Shown here: piece after piece, positions 17,383-26,900 of the stretch | Layout: the number at the start of each line of letters is the position of its first letter | Numbering within the stretch: position 1 is the first letter of the stretch | Assembly: GCF_004795015.1 (NCBI RefSeq) | Contig: NZ_SSBI01000001.1 | Location: forward strand, 186,001 to 250,000 | DNA length: 64,000 nucleotides | Reading direction: 5' to 3' | DNA from: Streptomyces sp. A1277 | GTDB taxonomy: Bacteria > Actinomycetota > Actinomycetes > Streptomycetales > Streptomycetaceae | Position numbers and translations under genes: made by a program | The notes under the pieces: generated by a model | Told to the model about the DNA's origin: nothing | The model's input: only the letters and a program-made list of their open reading frames with translations | Databases searched by the model: none

Positions 17383-20300
17383 ATGACGCGAGCCGAGCAG
17401 CCTACGGTCGTGAGCCCCACCTCCGACACACTTGCCGCAGACTCACGCGAGCGCGCCGTACGAGCCCTGTTGCGTGTTCCCCCGCTGAAGCGGTTGTGGA
17501 GCGCCCAGCTCGTCGGCAGTACCGGCGATGCACTCGCCCTTCTCGTGCTGGTGTTGCTGTCGCTGCAAGCGGCGGTCCTCGAGGGCTCATTCGGGACCGG
17601 ATACCGAGGTGCGGCTTTTGCCGTCGCCGCCGTGTTCGGGGCCCGGATTATTTCCACCTTGCTCTTCGGAGCCGTACTTCTGGGGCCGTTGACGTCCCTC
17701 ACCGCGCCGGGCGGGCCGGTCGACCGGCGGTGGCTGATGATCGGGGCGGACGGGCTGCGGCTCGCGCTGCTGATCGTCGCGCCGCTGTGGATCGACTGGA
17801 CGCCCGCCAACGCGCTCACGATGATCCTGGTCACGGTCTTCGTGACCGGGGCCGCCGAACGCCTGTGGACGATCGCCAAGGAGAGCGCGGCCCCCGCGCT
17901 GCTGCCCGCCCCGCCGATCGAGGGCGCCGCCGTACGCCCGCTGCCGGACCACCTGGACGCACTGCGCCGGCTCTCCCTGCGTACGGACTTCGCGGCGGTT
18001 CCCCTCGCCGCGGCCGTTCTGCTGGTCGCCACGGTCATCGGCAACCTGCTGGGCTCCGGCCTCGACTGGTTCTCCTTCCACCAGGCGGCCCTCGGCTCGT
18101 ACGTCGCGGCCGGGCTGTTCTCCGCCTCCGTCTCCACCCTGTACTTCCTGCAACTGCCCGGTACGCAGACGCCCCGCCCGCGCTCGCCGCTGGAGGGATT
18201 GCGACGGCCTTCCACGGGGAACGGCCCCGACAAGGGCCGCACCGGAGCCATCCCGCTGCTCGTCGCCACCTGCGCGGCGGTCGCCGGAGTCATCGCCGCG
18301 GCGGCCGCGGTCGCCGTGCTGCACGCCACCGACCTCGGCGGCGGTTCCGTCACCCTCGCCCTGCTGATCCTCGCCCTGACCGGCGGCACCGGCGTCGGTA
18401 TCCGTACCGCGCAGAAGGTGCTGCCGACCCTGTCGCGGCGGCGGCTGCTCTCGCTGGCCACCGCCGTCACGGGTATCGCGCTCCTGGCGATGGGCCTGGT
18501 GCCCGACACCGCGACCGTCGTCCTGCTCGCCGTACTCGCCGGGTACGCGGCGGGCGTCGCCGCGAACACCGGTCATGTCCTCGTCGACCAGGAGACCGAG
18601 GAGACCCGCCGGGCCAGGACCACCGAACACCTCCAGGCCGTCGTCCGGGTCCTGATCGCACTCGGTGCGGTCGGCGGGCCCCTGGTGGCCGCGGCCATCG
18701 GCACGCACCGGCTGACCGTGGGCGACTTCGTCTTCGCCCACGGCGGCGCGGCGTTCACCCTGATGCTGGTCGGCGCCCTGCTGCTGCCGGTCGCCGCGGT
18801 CGTCCTCGCGAAGACGGACGACCGCTCCGGCGTACCGCTGCGGCGCGACCTGCGCGAGGCGCTGCGCGGCGGCGACCCGGCCGTCGCACCCGCCGCGAGC
18901 GGCTTCTTCCTCGCTCTGGAGGGCGGCGACGGAGCCGGCAAGTCCACCCAGGTCGAAGTGCTCGCCGAGTGGATCCGGGCCAAGGGCCACGAGGTCGTCG
19001 TCACCCGCGAGCCGGGTGCGACCCCCGTCGGCAAGCGGCTGCGCTCCATCCTGCTCGACGTGTCGTCGGCCGGTCTCTCCAACCGTGCCGAGGCCCTGCT
19101 GTACGCCGCCGACCGCGCCGAGCACGTCGACTCGGTCGTCCGCCCGGCTCTGGAGCGCGGCGCGATCGTCATCTCCGACCGCTACATCGACTCGTCCGTC
19201 GCCTACCAGGGCGCGGGCCGCGACCTGGCGCCGACCGAGATCGCCCGGATCTCGCGCTGGGCGACGAGCGGACTCGTACCCCACCTGACGGTGCTCCTGG
19301 ACGTCGCCCCGGAGACCGCGAGGGAACGGTTCACCGAGGCGCCCGACCGGCTGGAGTCCGAGCCGCCCGAGTTCCACGCCCGCGTGCGCTCCGGCTTCCT
19401 GACCCTGGCCGCCGCCGACCCGACGCGCTACCTCGTGGTGGACGCCGGGCAGGACCCGGAGTCGATCACCACCGTCGTACGCCACCGGCTCGACCGGGTC
19501 CTGCCGCTCTCCGAGGCCGAGATCAAGGCCCGCGAGGATGCCCGCAAGGCCGCCGAGGAGGAAGCCAGGCGCCGGGCCGAGGAAGAGGCCGCACGCAAGG
19601 CGGAGGAAGAGCGCCTGGAGCGCGAACGGCAGGAGCAGCTCGCCAAGCTCCGCGCCGAGGAGGAGGAGCGCAAGCGCCGCGAGGAGGAGGAAGCGCGCCG
19701 CCGCGAGGCCGAACGCCAGGCGGAGGAAGCCCGGCAGCGCGAGGAGGAAGCTCGCCGGGTCGCCGAGGAGGAAGCCCGTCGGCGTGCCGAGGAGGCCCGC
19801 CGGGTCGCCGAGGAGGCACGGGCCCGCCGCGAGGCCGAGGAAGCCGCTTACGAGGCCGAACAGGCCCGGCTGCGCCGCCAGGCGGAGGAAGAGGCCCGGC
19901 AGCGGCAGGAGGCCGAGGCCAAGCGGCTGGAGAAGCAGCGCAAGGCCGAAGAGGCCCTGCTGCGCGCCGAGGCCGCCCGCCGCCAGGCGGAAGCGGAAGC
20001 GCGGGCCGAGGCGGAGGCCGCCGCGGAACGGGCTCGTGCCCAGGCCGCTCAGGAGGCCGAGGCGGCTCGGCTGCGGCAGGAGTCGGAGGAGGCCCGGCTG
20101 CGGCAGGAGGCCGAGGAGCGTGACTCCCGGGGCTCGTCGGCGTCCGGGACCGGGACCGGGACCGGGGCCGGGACCGGGTCCGGGTCCGGGTCCGACAACG
20201 AGCTGACGGTGCCGACCCCGATCGTCAGCCCGGATGCCAATCCGAACGTCAGCCCGGATGCCAATTTGAACGTCAGCCCGAATGAGGTCACCCAGCCGGT

Positions 20301-20805
20301 GCCCTCCCCGGTGGACCGGTCCTCCGACGAGGCCGAGACGACGATGCTGCCGAAGTTCTCGGACGCGCCGGAGCCCCCCGGCTCCGCCGACGAGACGACG
20401 GTGCTTCCGGCGGTACGGGACGCAGGCGAGGACGCCGGACGGGGCGCGGGTGAGGACGCGGGACGGGATGCGGGCCGGGGCTCCGGCCGCCGTGGCGCAC
20501 GGGCGTCCGACCCCGCCGACCGGGTGCCGCGCGGCATCTTCCGGGACGAGCGCCCGGCCGGCTCCGCGGCGGAGAGCGAGAACGAGCGCACCCGCGAGCT
20601 GCCGCAGATCACCGACCCGCACGCGGATCCGCGGCAGGCCGAGGACCAGCAGCCGCGCGCCCGCCGGTCCCGACGCCCCCGCCCCGACTGGGCGGAGGAG
20701 ACCCCGCTGGACGACCTGCCCACCCTGGCCGACGAGCTGCTGGGCAGTCACGACGACGAGGGCCCGGAGTCCTCGGGCGGCCGGGGGCGACGGCCGCGCC
20801 GCTGA
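17383..20805 (+). CDS. tmk: Thymidylate kinase fused to an MFS-like membrane domain and a coiled-coil tail
   Basis: A 1140-residue protein. Residues about 30-485 form a multi-helix MFS-like membrane domain. Residues about 506-715 are dTMP kinase (P-loop EGGDGAGKST, base-binding DRYIDSSVAYQG, LID APDRLE), which makes dTDP for DNA synthesis. Residues about 716-925 are an uninterrupted Glu/Ala/Arg coiled coil, and the rest is a disordered acidic tail with ETTMLP and DETTVLP motifs like phosphothreonine sites. Ordinary Tmk is about 210 residues; the same large fusion is known in S. coelicolor upstream of holB. The ATG at 17383 follows GGCTGGGCGG. Confidence 0.9.
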   Translation: MTRAEQPTVVSPTSDTLAADSRERAVRALLRVPPLKRLWSAQLVGSTGDALALLVLVLLSLQAAVLEGSFGTGYRGAAFAVAAVFGARIISTLLFGAVLLGPLTSLTAPGGPVDRRWLMIGADGLRLALLIVAPLWIDWTPANALTMILVTVFVTGAAERLWTIAKESAAPALLPAPPIEGAAVRPLPDHLDALRRLSLRTDFAAVPLAAAVLLVATVIGNLLGSGLDWFSFHQAALGSYVAAGLFSASVSTLYFLQLPGTQTPRPRSPLEGLRRPSTGNGPDKGRTGAIPLLVATCAAVAGVIAAAAAVAVLHATDLGGGSVTLALLILALTGGTGVGIRTAQKVLPTLSRRRLLSLATAVTGIALLAMGLVPDTATVVLLAVLAGYAAGVAANTGHVLVDQETEETRRARTTEHLQAVVRVLIALGAVGGPLVAAAIGTHRLTVGDFVFAHGGAAFTLMLVGALLLPVAAVVLAKTDDRSGVPLRRDLREALRGGDPAVAPAASGFFLALEGGDGAGKSTQVEVLAEWIRAKGHEVVVTREPGATPVGKRLRSILLDVSSAGLSNRAEALLYAADRAEHVDSVVRPALERGAIVISDRYIDSSVAYQGAGRDLAPTEIARISRWATSGLVPHLTVLLDVAPETARERFTEAPDRLESEPPEFHARVRSGFLTLAAADPTRYLVVDAGQDPESITTVVRHRLDRVLPLSEAEIKAREDARKAAEEEARRRAEEEAARKAEEERLERERQEQLAKLRAEEEERKRREEEEARRREAERQAEEARQREEEARRVAEEEARRRAEEARRVAEEARARREAEEAAYEAEQARLRRQAEEEARQRQEAEAKRLEKQRKAEEALLRAEAARRQAEAEARAEAEAAAERARAQAAQEAEAARLRQESEEARLRQEAEERDSRGSSASGTGTGTGAGTGSGSGSDNELTVPTPIVSPDANPNVSPDANLNVSPNEVTQPVPSPVDRSSDEAETTMLPKFSDAPEPPGSADETTVLPAVRDAGEDAGRGAGEDAGRDAGRGSGRRGARASDPADRVPRGIFRDERPAGSAAESENERTRELPQITDPHADPRQAEDQQPRARRSRRPRPDWAEETPLDDLPTLADELLGSHDDEGPESSGGRGRRPRR

Positions 20806-20840
20806 CCGTACGCCGGGTACGGCTCCGAGACCGGATGCGC

Positions 20841-20877
20841 CGATGGCCCCGCCCCGCGAACGGGTGCGGGGCCATCG
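20841..20877 (+). terminator. Hairpin terminator between tmk and holB
   Basis: A perfect 12-bp GC-rich stem (20841-20852 with 20866-20877) with a 13-base loop lies 35 bases after the tmk stop. It lacks a T-run, as is common in Streptomyces. Confidence 0.65.
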
Positions 20878-20998
20878 GCGTCCGCATTGTCAGACCCGTC
20901 CTCCACAATGGAAGCCGGATCGACGAGAGCCACGCATGGTCGCGCCGCCGCCTCACGGGACGGTGGCGCGCCCGCAGATATCTGAAGGGCGGTGACCC

Positions 20999-22204
20999 AT
21001 GTCCGTATGGGACGACCTGGTCGGCCAGGACCGGGTACAGGAACAGCTCGGTGCCGCCGCCCGGGACGCCGACGCGCTGGTCACCGCCGACTCCGCGGGG
21101 GAGGCGGTGCCGCCCGGCTCGAAGATGACGCACGCCTGGCTGTTCACCGGCCCGCCGGGCTCCGGGCGCTCCACCGCCGCCCGGGCGTTCGCCGCCGCCC
21201 TGCAGTGCACCAGCCCGGACCGCGCCCTGGGCGGGGCGCCGGGCTGCGGTTTCTGCGACGGCTGCCACACCAGCCTCATCGGTACGCACGCCGATGTCGA
21301 CGTGATCCGGACCGACCTGCTCTCCATCGGTGTGAAGGAGACCCGGGAGCTGGTGCGCCGCGCCCAGCTCTCGCCGGCCGTCGGGCGCTGGCAGGTCATC
21401 GTCATGGAGGACGCCGACCGCCTCACCGAGGGCGCGGGCAACGTCCTGCTGAAGGCGGTCGAGGAGCCCGCGCCGCGCACGGTGTGGTTGCTGTGCGCGC
21501 CCTCGCTGGAGGATGTGCTGCCGACGATCAGGTCCCGGTGCCGCCACCTCACGTTGCGTACGCCGCCGGTCGACGCGGTCGCCGACGTCCTGATCCGGCG
21601 GGGCGGCATCGATCCGGAGCGGGCCGCGGCCGCCGCCCGCGCCACCCAGGGGCACATCGGCAGGGCGCGCCGCCTCGCCACCGACGAACGGGCCCGGGCG
21701 CGCCGGGCCGCCGTGCTGAAGCTCCCGCTGCGCGTCGAGGACATCGGGGGCTGTCTCAAGGCGGCGCAGGAGCTCATCGACACGGCGACCGAGGACGCGA
21801 GGCAGGCGTCCGAGGAGGTCGACGCCAAGGAGACCGAGGACATGAAGGCGGCGTTGGGTGCTGGCGCCGGGGGCCGCATGCCGCGCGGCACGGCGGGGGT
21901 GATGAAGGAGCTGGAGGACAAGCAGAAGCGCCGCAAGACCCGTACCCAGCGCGACAGCCTCGACCTGGCGCTCACCGAGCTGACCGGCTTCTACCGCGAT
22001 GTGCTCGCCCTGCAGTTCGGCTCGCGGATCGCCATAGCCAACGCCGACGCCGAGGACTCCCTGGACCGCGTCGCCCGCTCGTCCACCCCCGAGCGCACGC
22101 TGCGTCGCATCGAGGCGGTGTCGGCCTGCCGCCGCGCCCTGGACCGCAATGTGGCGCCGCTGCTTGCGGTGGAGGCGATGACGATGGCGTTGCGCGCGGG
22201 CTGA
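20999..22204 (+). CDS. holB: DNA polymerase III subunit delta'
   Basis: A 401-residue clamp-loader subunit. It has a Walker A-like GPPGSGRST, a four-cysteine zinc module (C then CGFCDGC), VMEDADRLTEGAGNVLLK for the Walker B/sensor region, and the SRC motif in IRSRCRHL. A Lys/Glu-rich stretch near 270-310 is a lineage-specific insert before the C-terminal helical collar. It helps load the beta sliding clamp. The ATG follows GAAGGGCGGTGACCC. The tmk-holB order is conserved in Streptomyces. Confidence 0.92.
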   Translation: MSVWDDLVGQDRVQEQLGAAARDADALVTADSAGEAVPPGSKMTHAWLFTGPPGSGRSTAARAFAAALQCTSPDRALGGAPGCGFCDGCHTSLIGTHADVDVIRTDLLSIGVKETRELVRRAQLSPAVGRWQVIVMEDADRLTEGAGNVLLKAVEEPAPRTVWLLCAPSLEDVLPTIRSRCRHLTLRTPPVDAVADVLIRRGGIDPERAAAAARATQGHIGRARRLATDERARARRAAVLKLPLRVEDIGGCLKAAQELIDTATEDARQASEEVDAKETEDMKAALGAGAGGRMPRGTAGVMKELEDKQKRRKTRTQRDSLDLALTELTGFYRDVLALQFGSRIAIANADAEDSLDRVARSSTPERTLRRIEAVSACRRALDRNVAPLLAVEAMTMALRAG

Positions 22205-22323
22205 GGCCGGGGCGGGGCATCGGGCGTCATCGTCCCGCCGCTTGACGGGGCCTGCTCGTCCCTCGAATCACCCGAAAGAGCAGGGAATCGGGCGAACGGC
22301 GGGGCGGCGGCTACGCTCCGGGC

Positions 22324-23874
22324 ATGGACACCAGGCGCCCGCTCCGCACCCTCGCCCTCGCGCTCGGCACTGCCGGCCTGCTCATCTCCGGGTGCAGCAG
22401 CGGAAGCTCGTCGTCGGGTGCCTCGTCCTCCGCGCAGCCGCCCTCCGCCTCGCCCTCGGCCGTGCCGGCGGCCCTGAAGCCGTTTTACGGACAGCACCTC
22501 AGCTGGCGGGACTGCGGGGTGAGCGGATTCCAGTGCACGACGATGAAGGCGCCACTCGACTACGCGAAACCGGACGGCGACGAGATCAAGCTCGCCGTCT
22601 CGCGGAAGAAGGCGACCGGTCCCGGCAAGCGGATCGGTTCCCTCCTGGTGAACCCGGGCGGCCCCGGCGGATCGGCCATCGGCTACCTCCAGGGCTACGC
22701 GGGGATCGGCTACCCCGCCCAGGTGCGCGCCCGCTACGACATGGTGGCCATCGACCCGCGCGGCGTGGCGCGCAGCGAGCCCGTCGAGTGCCTGACCGGC
22801 GCCCAGATGGACACCTATACGCAGGTCGACCAGACCCCGGACGACGACGCCGAGGTCGCGAAGCTGAGCGGCGCCTTCAAGAAGTTCGCCACGGGCTGCG
22901 AGAAGCGGTCCGGCGAGATCCTTCCGCACGTCTCGACGGTGGAGACGGCCCGCGACATGGACATGCTGCGTGCCCTGCTCGGTGACGAGCACCTGAACTA
23001 CGTCGGGGCCTCGTACGGGACGTTCCTGGGCGCGACGTACGCGGAGCTGTACCCCGGCCGGACCGGCCGCCTGGTCCTCGACGGGGCGATGGACCCCTCG
23101 CTCTCGTCCATCGAGATGAACCGGGACCAGACGGCGGGGTTCGAGACGGCGTTCCAGTCCTTCGCACAGGACTGCGTGAAGCAGTCGGACTGCCCGCTCG
23201 GCAGTACGTCCGCCGACGACGCGGCGACCCGGCTGAAGAAGCTGTTCACGCAGCTGGACGCCAAGCCGATCCCCACGGGCGAGTCCCGCGAGCTCGGTGA
23301 ATCCCTCGCCACCACGGGCGTCATCGCCGCCATGTACGACGAGACGGCCTGGCCCCAGCTCCGTGAGGCCCTGACCGCCGCCCAGGCCGGCGACGGTTCC
23401 GGCCTGCTCGCCCTGGCCGACAGCTACTACGAACGCGAGCCGAGCGGTAAGTACGCCAACCTGATGTACGCCAACGCCGCGGTGAACTGCCTCGACCTCC
23501 CGCCCGCCTTCGCCACCTCCCAGGCTGTCAGCAAGGCCCTCCCCTCCTTCGAGAAGGCATCCCCGGTCTTCGGCGAGGGCTTCGCCTGGGCCGCCCTGAA
23601 CTGCGCCTACTGGCCCACCCCGGCCACCGGCACCGCCCACCGCATCAAGGCCGAGGGCGCCGCCCCCATCGTCGTGGTCGGCACCACCCGCGACCCGGCC
23701 ACCCCGTACCACTGGGCCGAGTCCCTGGCCGACCAGCTCTCCTCCGGCACCCTCCTCACCTACGAGGGCGACGGCCACACGGCGTACGGCCGGGGCAGCG
23801 ACTGCATCGACACGGCCATCAACACGTACCTCCTGGAGGGCACCCCGCCGCCGTCCGACAAGAAGTGCTCCTGA
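22324..23874 (+). CDS. Secreted lipoprotein alpha/beta hydrolase (tripeptidyl aminopeptidase-like)
   Basis: A 516-residue exported hydrolase. It has a signal peptide with lipobox LISGC (Cys about 24), a Ser/Ala/Pro linker, then the peptidase S33/TAP fold: oxyanion NPGGPGGS, nucleophile elbow GASYGTFLG, acid in TTRDPATPY and histidine in GDGHTAYGRGSDC. The C-terminal TAP-like domain ends with a conserved cysteine pair. It removes peptides from the N-terminus of extracellular substrates. It is the usual neighbour of holB in Streptomyces. Confidence 0.9.
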   Translation: MDTRRPLRTLALALGTAGLLISGCSSGSSSSGASSSAQPPSASPSAVPAALKPFYGQHLSWRDCGVSGFQCTTMKAPLDYAKPDGDEIKLAVSRKKATGPGKRIGSLLVNPGGPGGSAIGYLQGYAGIGYPAQVRARYDMVAIDPRGVARSEPVECLTGAQMDTYTQVDQTPDDDAEVAKLSGAFKKFATGCEKRSGEILPHVSTVETARDMDMLRALLGDEHLNYVGASYGTFLGATYAELYPGRTGRLVLDGAMDPSLSSIEMNRDQTAGFETAFQSFAQDCVKQSDCPLGSTSADDAATRLKKLFTQLDAKPIPTGESRELGESLATTGVIAAMYDETAWPQLREALTAAQAGDGSGLLALADSYYEREPSGKYANLMYANAAVNCLDLPPAFATSQAVSKALPSFEKASPVFGEGFAWAALNCAYWPTPATGTAHRIKAEGAAPIVVVGTTRDPATPYHWAESLADQLSSGTLLTYEGDGHTAYGRGSDCIDTAINTYLLEGTPPPSDKKCS

Positions 23875-23991
23875 CTCCCACCAGCCACCTGACCTGCGCA
23901 TACGCCGCCGCTGCGGGCTGGTGCGGAGCACCCCCGGAAACTGTGTAGACTTGGCTCCGCTGCTGATCGCATCATGGTGCGAACAGGGCGC

Positions 23992-24065
23992 GCCGCCTTA
24001 GCTCAGTTGGCCAGAGCAACGCACTCGTAATGCGTAGGTCTCGGGTTCGAATCCCGAAGGCGGCT
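23992..24065 (+). tRNA. tRNA-Thr (anticodon CGT)
   Basis: The acceptor arms GCCGCCT/AGGCGGC pair perfectly. The D-arm is TAGCTCAGTTGGCCAGAGCA, the anticodon stem ACGCA/TGCGT has loop CTCGTAA (anticodon CGT, reading ACG), and the T-arm is TCGGGTTCGAATCCCGA. No CCA is encoded. The downstream side is rich in broken genes, consistent with use as an integration site. Confidence 0.95.
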
Positions 24066-24072
24066 CAGAAGG

Positions 24073-24110
24073 AACCCCAGGTCAGCTCTCTGACCGGGGG
24101 TTTTTCCTTT
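24073..24110 (+). terminator. Terminator after tRNA-Thr
   Basis: A 12-bp stem with one mismatch (24073-24084 with 24091-24102) is followed by TTTTTCCTTTT. Confidence 0.8.
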
Positions 24111-24160
24111 TGTGGCCTTGGAATCACGGTAGGTCGGTCACTTGTAGTCTGTGCACCTCA

Positions 24161-24180
24161 ATGCGTAGGTCGCAGGTTCG
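24161..24180 (+). other. Partial tRNA-Thr-like duplicate (possible att remnant)
   Basis: ATGCGTAGGTCGCAGGTTCG repeats the 3' anticodon arm through T-loop of the tRNA-Thr at about 24030-24049 with 17 of 20 bases identical. It lies 100 bases downstream of the intact tRNA and may be a decayed attachment site. The remaining bases to 24663 show no gene that I can support. Confidence 0.4.
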
Positions 24181-24663
24181 TCTCGCTGTCGCCTGTGAGT
24201 CCCGGCAGGGCTTTGGCCTGCGGTCCTGGTGCGGTTGAGCCCTTCGGTTGGCCGAGCAGCCACATGCTCCGGTGGACAGCTGGTGGGCAAGCGTGCTTGA
24301 CGCCGCGTCAGAGGAGCCCTCGCCTTCCATGGGATGGGGAGGGTTTCGAGTGCCTGCGGAGGAGCGGTCGGCCGGAGAGAGTTCTGTGCTGGTCCGACAT
24401 GCGGAAGAAGCCTCTGAACAGCAGATGCCTGTCGCTGTTCCATCGGCCTGCTGATCGCCGTCGGCCGTCATGTCCCTCGCTGTGGGCGGGAGCGCAGCGA
24501 CCGCTCGGCGGGCTGGCGGCAAAGCGCTTCGAGGATGAGGGCCTCGCGGTGTGCCGCAGGGCTGCGGCACCTCACTCACGGCCCAGCTGTACGAACCCGA
24601 GCTGAGCGGCGGCCTTCCGCCGCGGGCACGCCGCTGCCGAGCCCAGCGCGCGAGGGGCTGCCT

Positions 24664-25218
24664 TTAGACGTTCGACCAAGCTTCGAGGAAGGCTTTCCGT
24701 CCAACGGGACCGTCCGACCTGCGGTCGGCGTGCAGGACGTGCCAGGCGGTGAGTTCGAGATCGCGGAACCACAGTTCGCCGATGACCTGTGTCTTGAGGT
24801 CGGGCAGGTGGTCGGACTTGATGAGGGCTTGGCCGATCACCTCTCCGGCTGCCAGGCGTTGGGGCGGGGTCATCTCGTCGACGGCCGAGAGGATCTGTCG
24901 GGCCAGAGCGGTTCCCTCGCCTGTCAGTGATTCGAGTACGCCGGCCTTGATAGTGGCGGGCAGTAGATAGGCGGTGCCTGAAGACCTCCAGAGGTCCGAC
25001 CAGAAGCGTTCTCCTGCCTCGGTGGGGGCGGGGAGCGCGGCCAGCAGTCCGAGGAGATGGCCGATTGCCGCGTAGCCACCGGAGTGGGCCGCTGCGACGA
25101 CTGCGATGCCTGCGACGCGCTCCACGCCGAGCCGGCTGGTTTCCGTAGCGGGGCCCAGTTGATGTTCCAACTGATCGGCCAGAGGGGTGGACAGGTGGGG
25201 ACGGACTTCAGGGAGCAT
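24664..25218 (-). CDS. Hypothetical helical protein
   Basis: A 184-residue protein that I do not recognise. It is Ala/Leu-rich and mostly helical, with no signal peptide or membrane span, and has conserved-looking stretches such as GGYAAIGHLLGLLAAL and ELWFRDLELTAWHVL. The ATG is preceded by AAGGATCGCC, a good ribosome binding site, and codon use is normal for the genome. It stands alone in the region after tRNA-Thr, convergent with nothing obvious. Confidence 0.6.
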   Translation of the reverse strand: MLPEVRPHLSTPLADQLEHQLGPATETSRLGVERVAGIAVVAAAHSGGYAAIGHLLGLLAALPAPTEAGERFWSDLWRSSGTAYLLPATIKAGVLESLTGEGTALARQILSAVDEMTPPQRLAAGEVIGQALIKSDHLPDLKTQVIGELWFRDLELTAWHVLHADRRSDGPVGRKAFLEAWSNV

Positions 25219-25327
25219 TGGCGATCCTTGCGGGTGAGCGAGCGGAGATGCCGGTTCTGAAGCCCTGATCGTTCCCCACGGCCAGTCGGTCTACTCGGCT
25301 CCGGAAGGCCCAACCGATGTCGGGGGT

Positions 25328-25774
25328 GTGGTGGCTCGCAAGGCGATGACGGACCGTCTCGACCACGCCAGCATCTTCCTGATCACCGCCGGTACCTGCA
25401 CCCCCCCTGGCCGTGCTGCTTCTGTCGCCTGACGACAGGTCCGTGCTGCTGTGGACCGTATGGGCGGGCGCGTTGGCCGGCATCGCATTCCGGGTCCTGT
25501 GGGTCGGAGCGCCGCGCTGGCTGTACACGCCGTGCTACCTGCTCTGGGGTGGGCACCGGTGCGGTACTTGGCCGACTTCCTGCACACCGGAGGAGCGGTC
25601 GTACTCACCCTGACCGTGGTCGGCGGTCTCCTCTACAGCGCGGGCGCGGTCGTCTACGCACTGCAGCGCCCCGCCCCCTCACCTCGCTGGTTCGGCTTCC
25701 ACGAGGTGTTCCACGCGTTCACCGTGGCAGCGTTCACCGCGCACTACGTCGCCATCCTCCTGGCCGCTTACTGA
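25328..25774 (+). pseudogene. Hemolysin III (YqfA/PAQR) family protein, N-truncated and frameshifted
   Basis: Three frames together encode the C-terminal two thirds of a hemolysin III membrane protein: RLDHASIFLITAGTCTP, then LLLSPDDRSVLLWTVWAG... to LLWG, then APVRYLADFLHTGG...GAVVYALQRP and HEVFHAFTVAAF...HYVAILLAAY. The frame changes at a C-run near 25400 and at TGGGGTGGG near 25548, where one G is missing. The first 70-80 residues of the family, with the first helices, are absent upstream. A hairpin at 25777-25801 follows the stop. Confidence 0.75.
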
Positions 25775-25849
25775 CCGGGTCGCCACTCTCGAGGGGCGAC
25801 CCGCGGTGTAGCGAACCACGAGGCCCTCACCGGAGTGTTCCAGGGCCGC

Positions 25850-26050
25850 TGTGTTGCCGGACGAGGTCGACGCTGACGGTCTTGCCACCAGATGTCCGGG
25901 TTGCCGCCGCAGTGGTGCGGAGGAGCCGGTTGACCACGGGCCAGCCGAAGCATGCGGTGTCGCCGTTGAGTTCGGGGGACGCATACGCGGGGCCCGCGGG
26001 CTCCTGTCGCGGACGGCCACCCGGAGCTTGCGCCCTGGCCGACCGCGTTC
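25850..26050 (-). pseudogene. Remnant of RsbW-like ATP-binding regulator
   Basis: Reading right to left, one frame gives KLRVAVRDRSPRAPRMRPP and the next gives ELNGDTACFGWPVVNRLL followed by SGGKTVSVDL. This resembles the C-terminal half of the many HATPase_c anti-sigma-like proteins of Streptomyces. The frames change at a CCCCC run near 25978. No N-terminal half is visible. The assignment rests on pattern similarity only. Confidence 0.4.
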
Positions 26051-26841
26051 TGACCAGATGCGTCCCGGCTGTCGTGCATGCCCGTCATCCGGTCGGCAGC
26101 GTAGCCGGAGAGGGTGGCTGCGGGTAACGGCTCCGGTCGGGTGCAAGGGTCCTGGCTGGGGTGGTGGTCCGCTCGCGCTCCGTCCGTGTGTCAGGGAGAC
26201 AGTCTCCCTGGCAAACATCTGGAAATCTGTGTCGGCTGAGGTAGACATTTGGATGCAGGGTGGTTATGGTTTCTCTCGTATCCAAGAGGGACAGCAAGGC
26301 GTGGCAGAGATGAACTGCCAGGCAGTAGTTATCAGCAGTTGCAGGATGTATGGCGGTGCGGTGGTGGAGTTGCGAAGCCAGGGTTGTTGCAGGATGGCGA
26401 CGGGACTGGCCCCGGACCGGGTGGCCCGCAGTTCTCAGGGGCTGCCGTGAGCAGGACCGCAGGATGCAGTCCGCAGTACCAGTAGGCCCTCGGTAAATGG
26501 CGTCAGGCTGCGGCGCGCGTACCGGGAAGTTCGGCAGTGGGGTTCTGAGCCAGAGCAGATGCAGGACGGGCGACGGGGCTGGCTGCCGAAGTGGCGCTGT
26601 GAGAGGCCACCAGGAGTACGGAAGTGGTTTGCCCAGAGGGAGAGAACGGAGGAGTTGAGCGCCATCAGGATCGCCCGGGCGGAAGTGTTGGGCCCGGGTA
26701 CCGCAGGACATCGTGAGTGAGGTGGTCTCCGGTCAAGCAACCGCGATCCCCGCAATCCCCGGAGCTCTGCCCGGCAGGTACGCGGAAACACAGAGCCGGC
26801 GTTGCCGATCAAGGCCGGCTGATGGTGTAGAAGTTCCTTCG
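26051..26841. other. Gene-poor stretch
   Basis: About 790 bases with mixed base composition; 26200-26330 is noticeably A/T-richer. An uninitiated plus-strand frame from 26450 to 26718 encodes a charged peptide (VRLRRAYREVRQWG...RKWFAQRERTEELSAIRIAR) that looks protein-like but has no start. It may be a remnant. I call no gene. Confidence 0.4.
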
Positions 26842-26872
26842 GGGCCCTGGTGCCAATGGCACCAGGGCCCCT
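26842..26872 (+). terminator. Perfect 15-bp hairpin upstream of MerR gene
   Basis: GGGGCCCTGGTGCCA (26842-26856) pairs perfectly with 26858-26872. It lies 28 bases before the MerR start. It lacks a T-run, so it could end upstream transcription or act in the 5' leader. Confidence 0.6.
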
Positions 26873-26900
26873 CCGACGCGTGTTCCACAGGAAGGTACAG

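Noticed and set aside
17587..20751. A 1054-codon open frame on the minus strand opposite tmk
   Set aside because: It is the GC-skew shadow of tmk; the plus strand has clear kinase motifs and the minus translation is Gly/Arg/Gln low complexity.
24030..24605. A 191-codon plus-strand frame starting inside the tRNA
   Set aside because: It begins within tRNA-Thr and crosses its terminator; the translation has no recognisable features.
26085..26711. A 208-codon minus-strand frame
   Set aside because: His/Pro/Arg-rich translation with no domain, no ribosome binding site and unusual composition.
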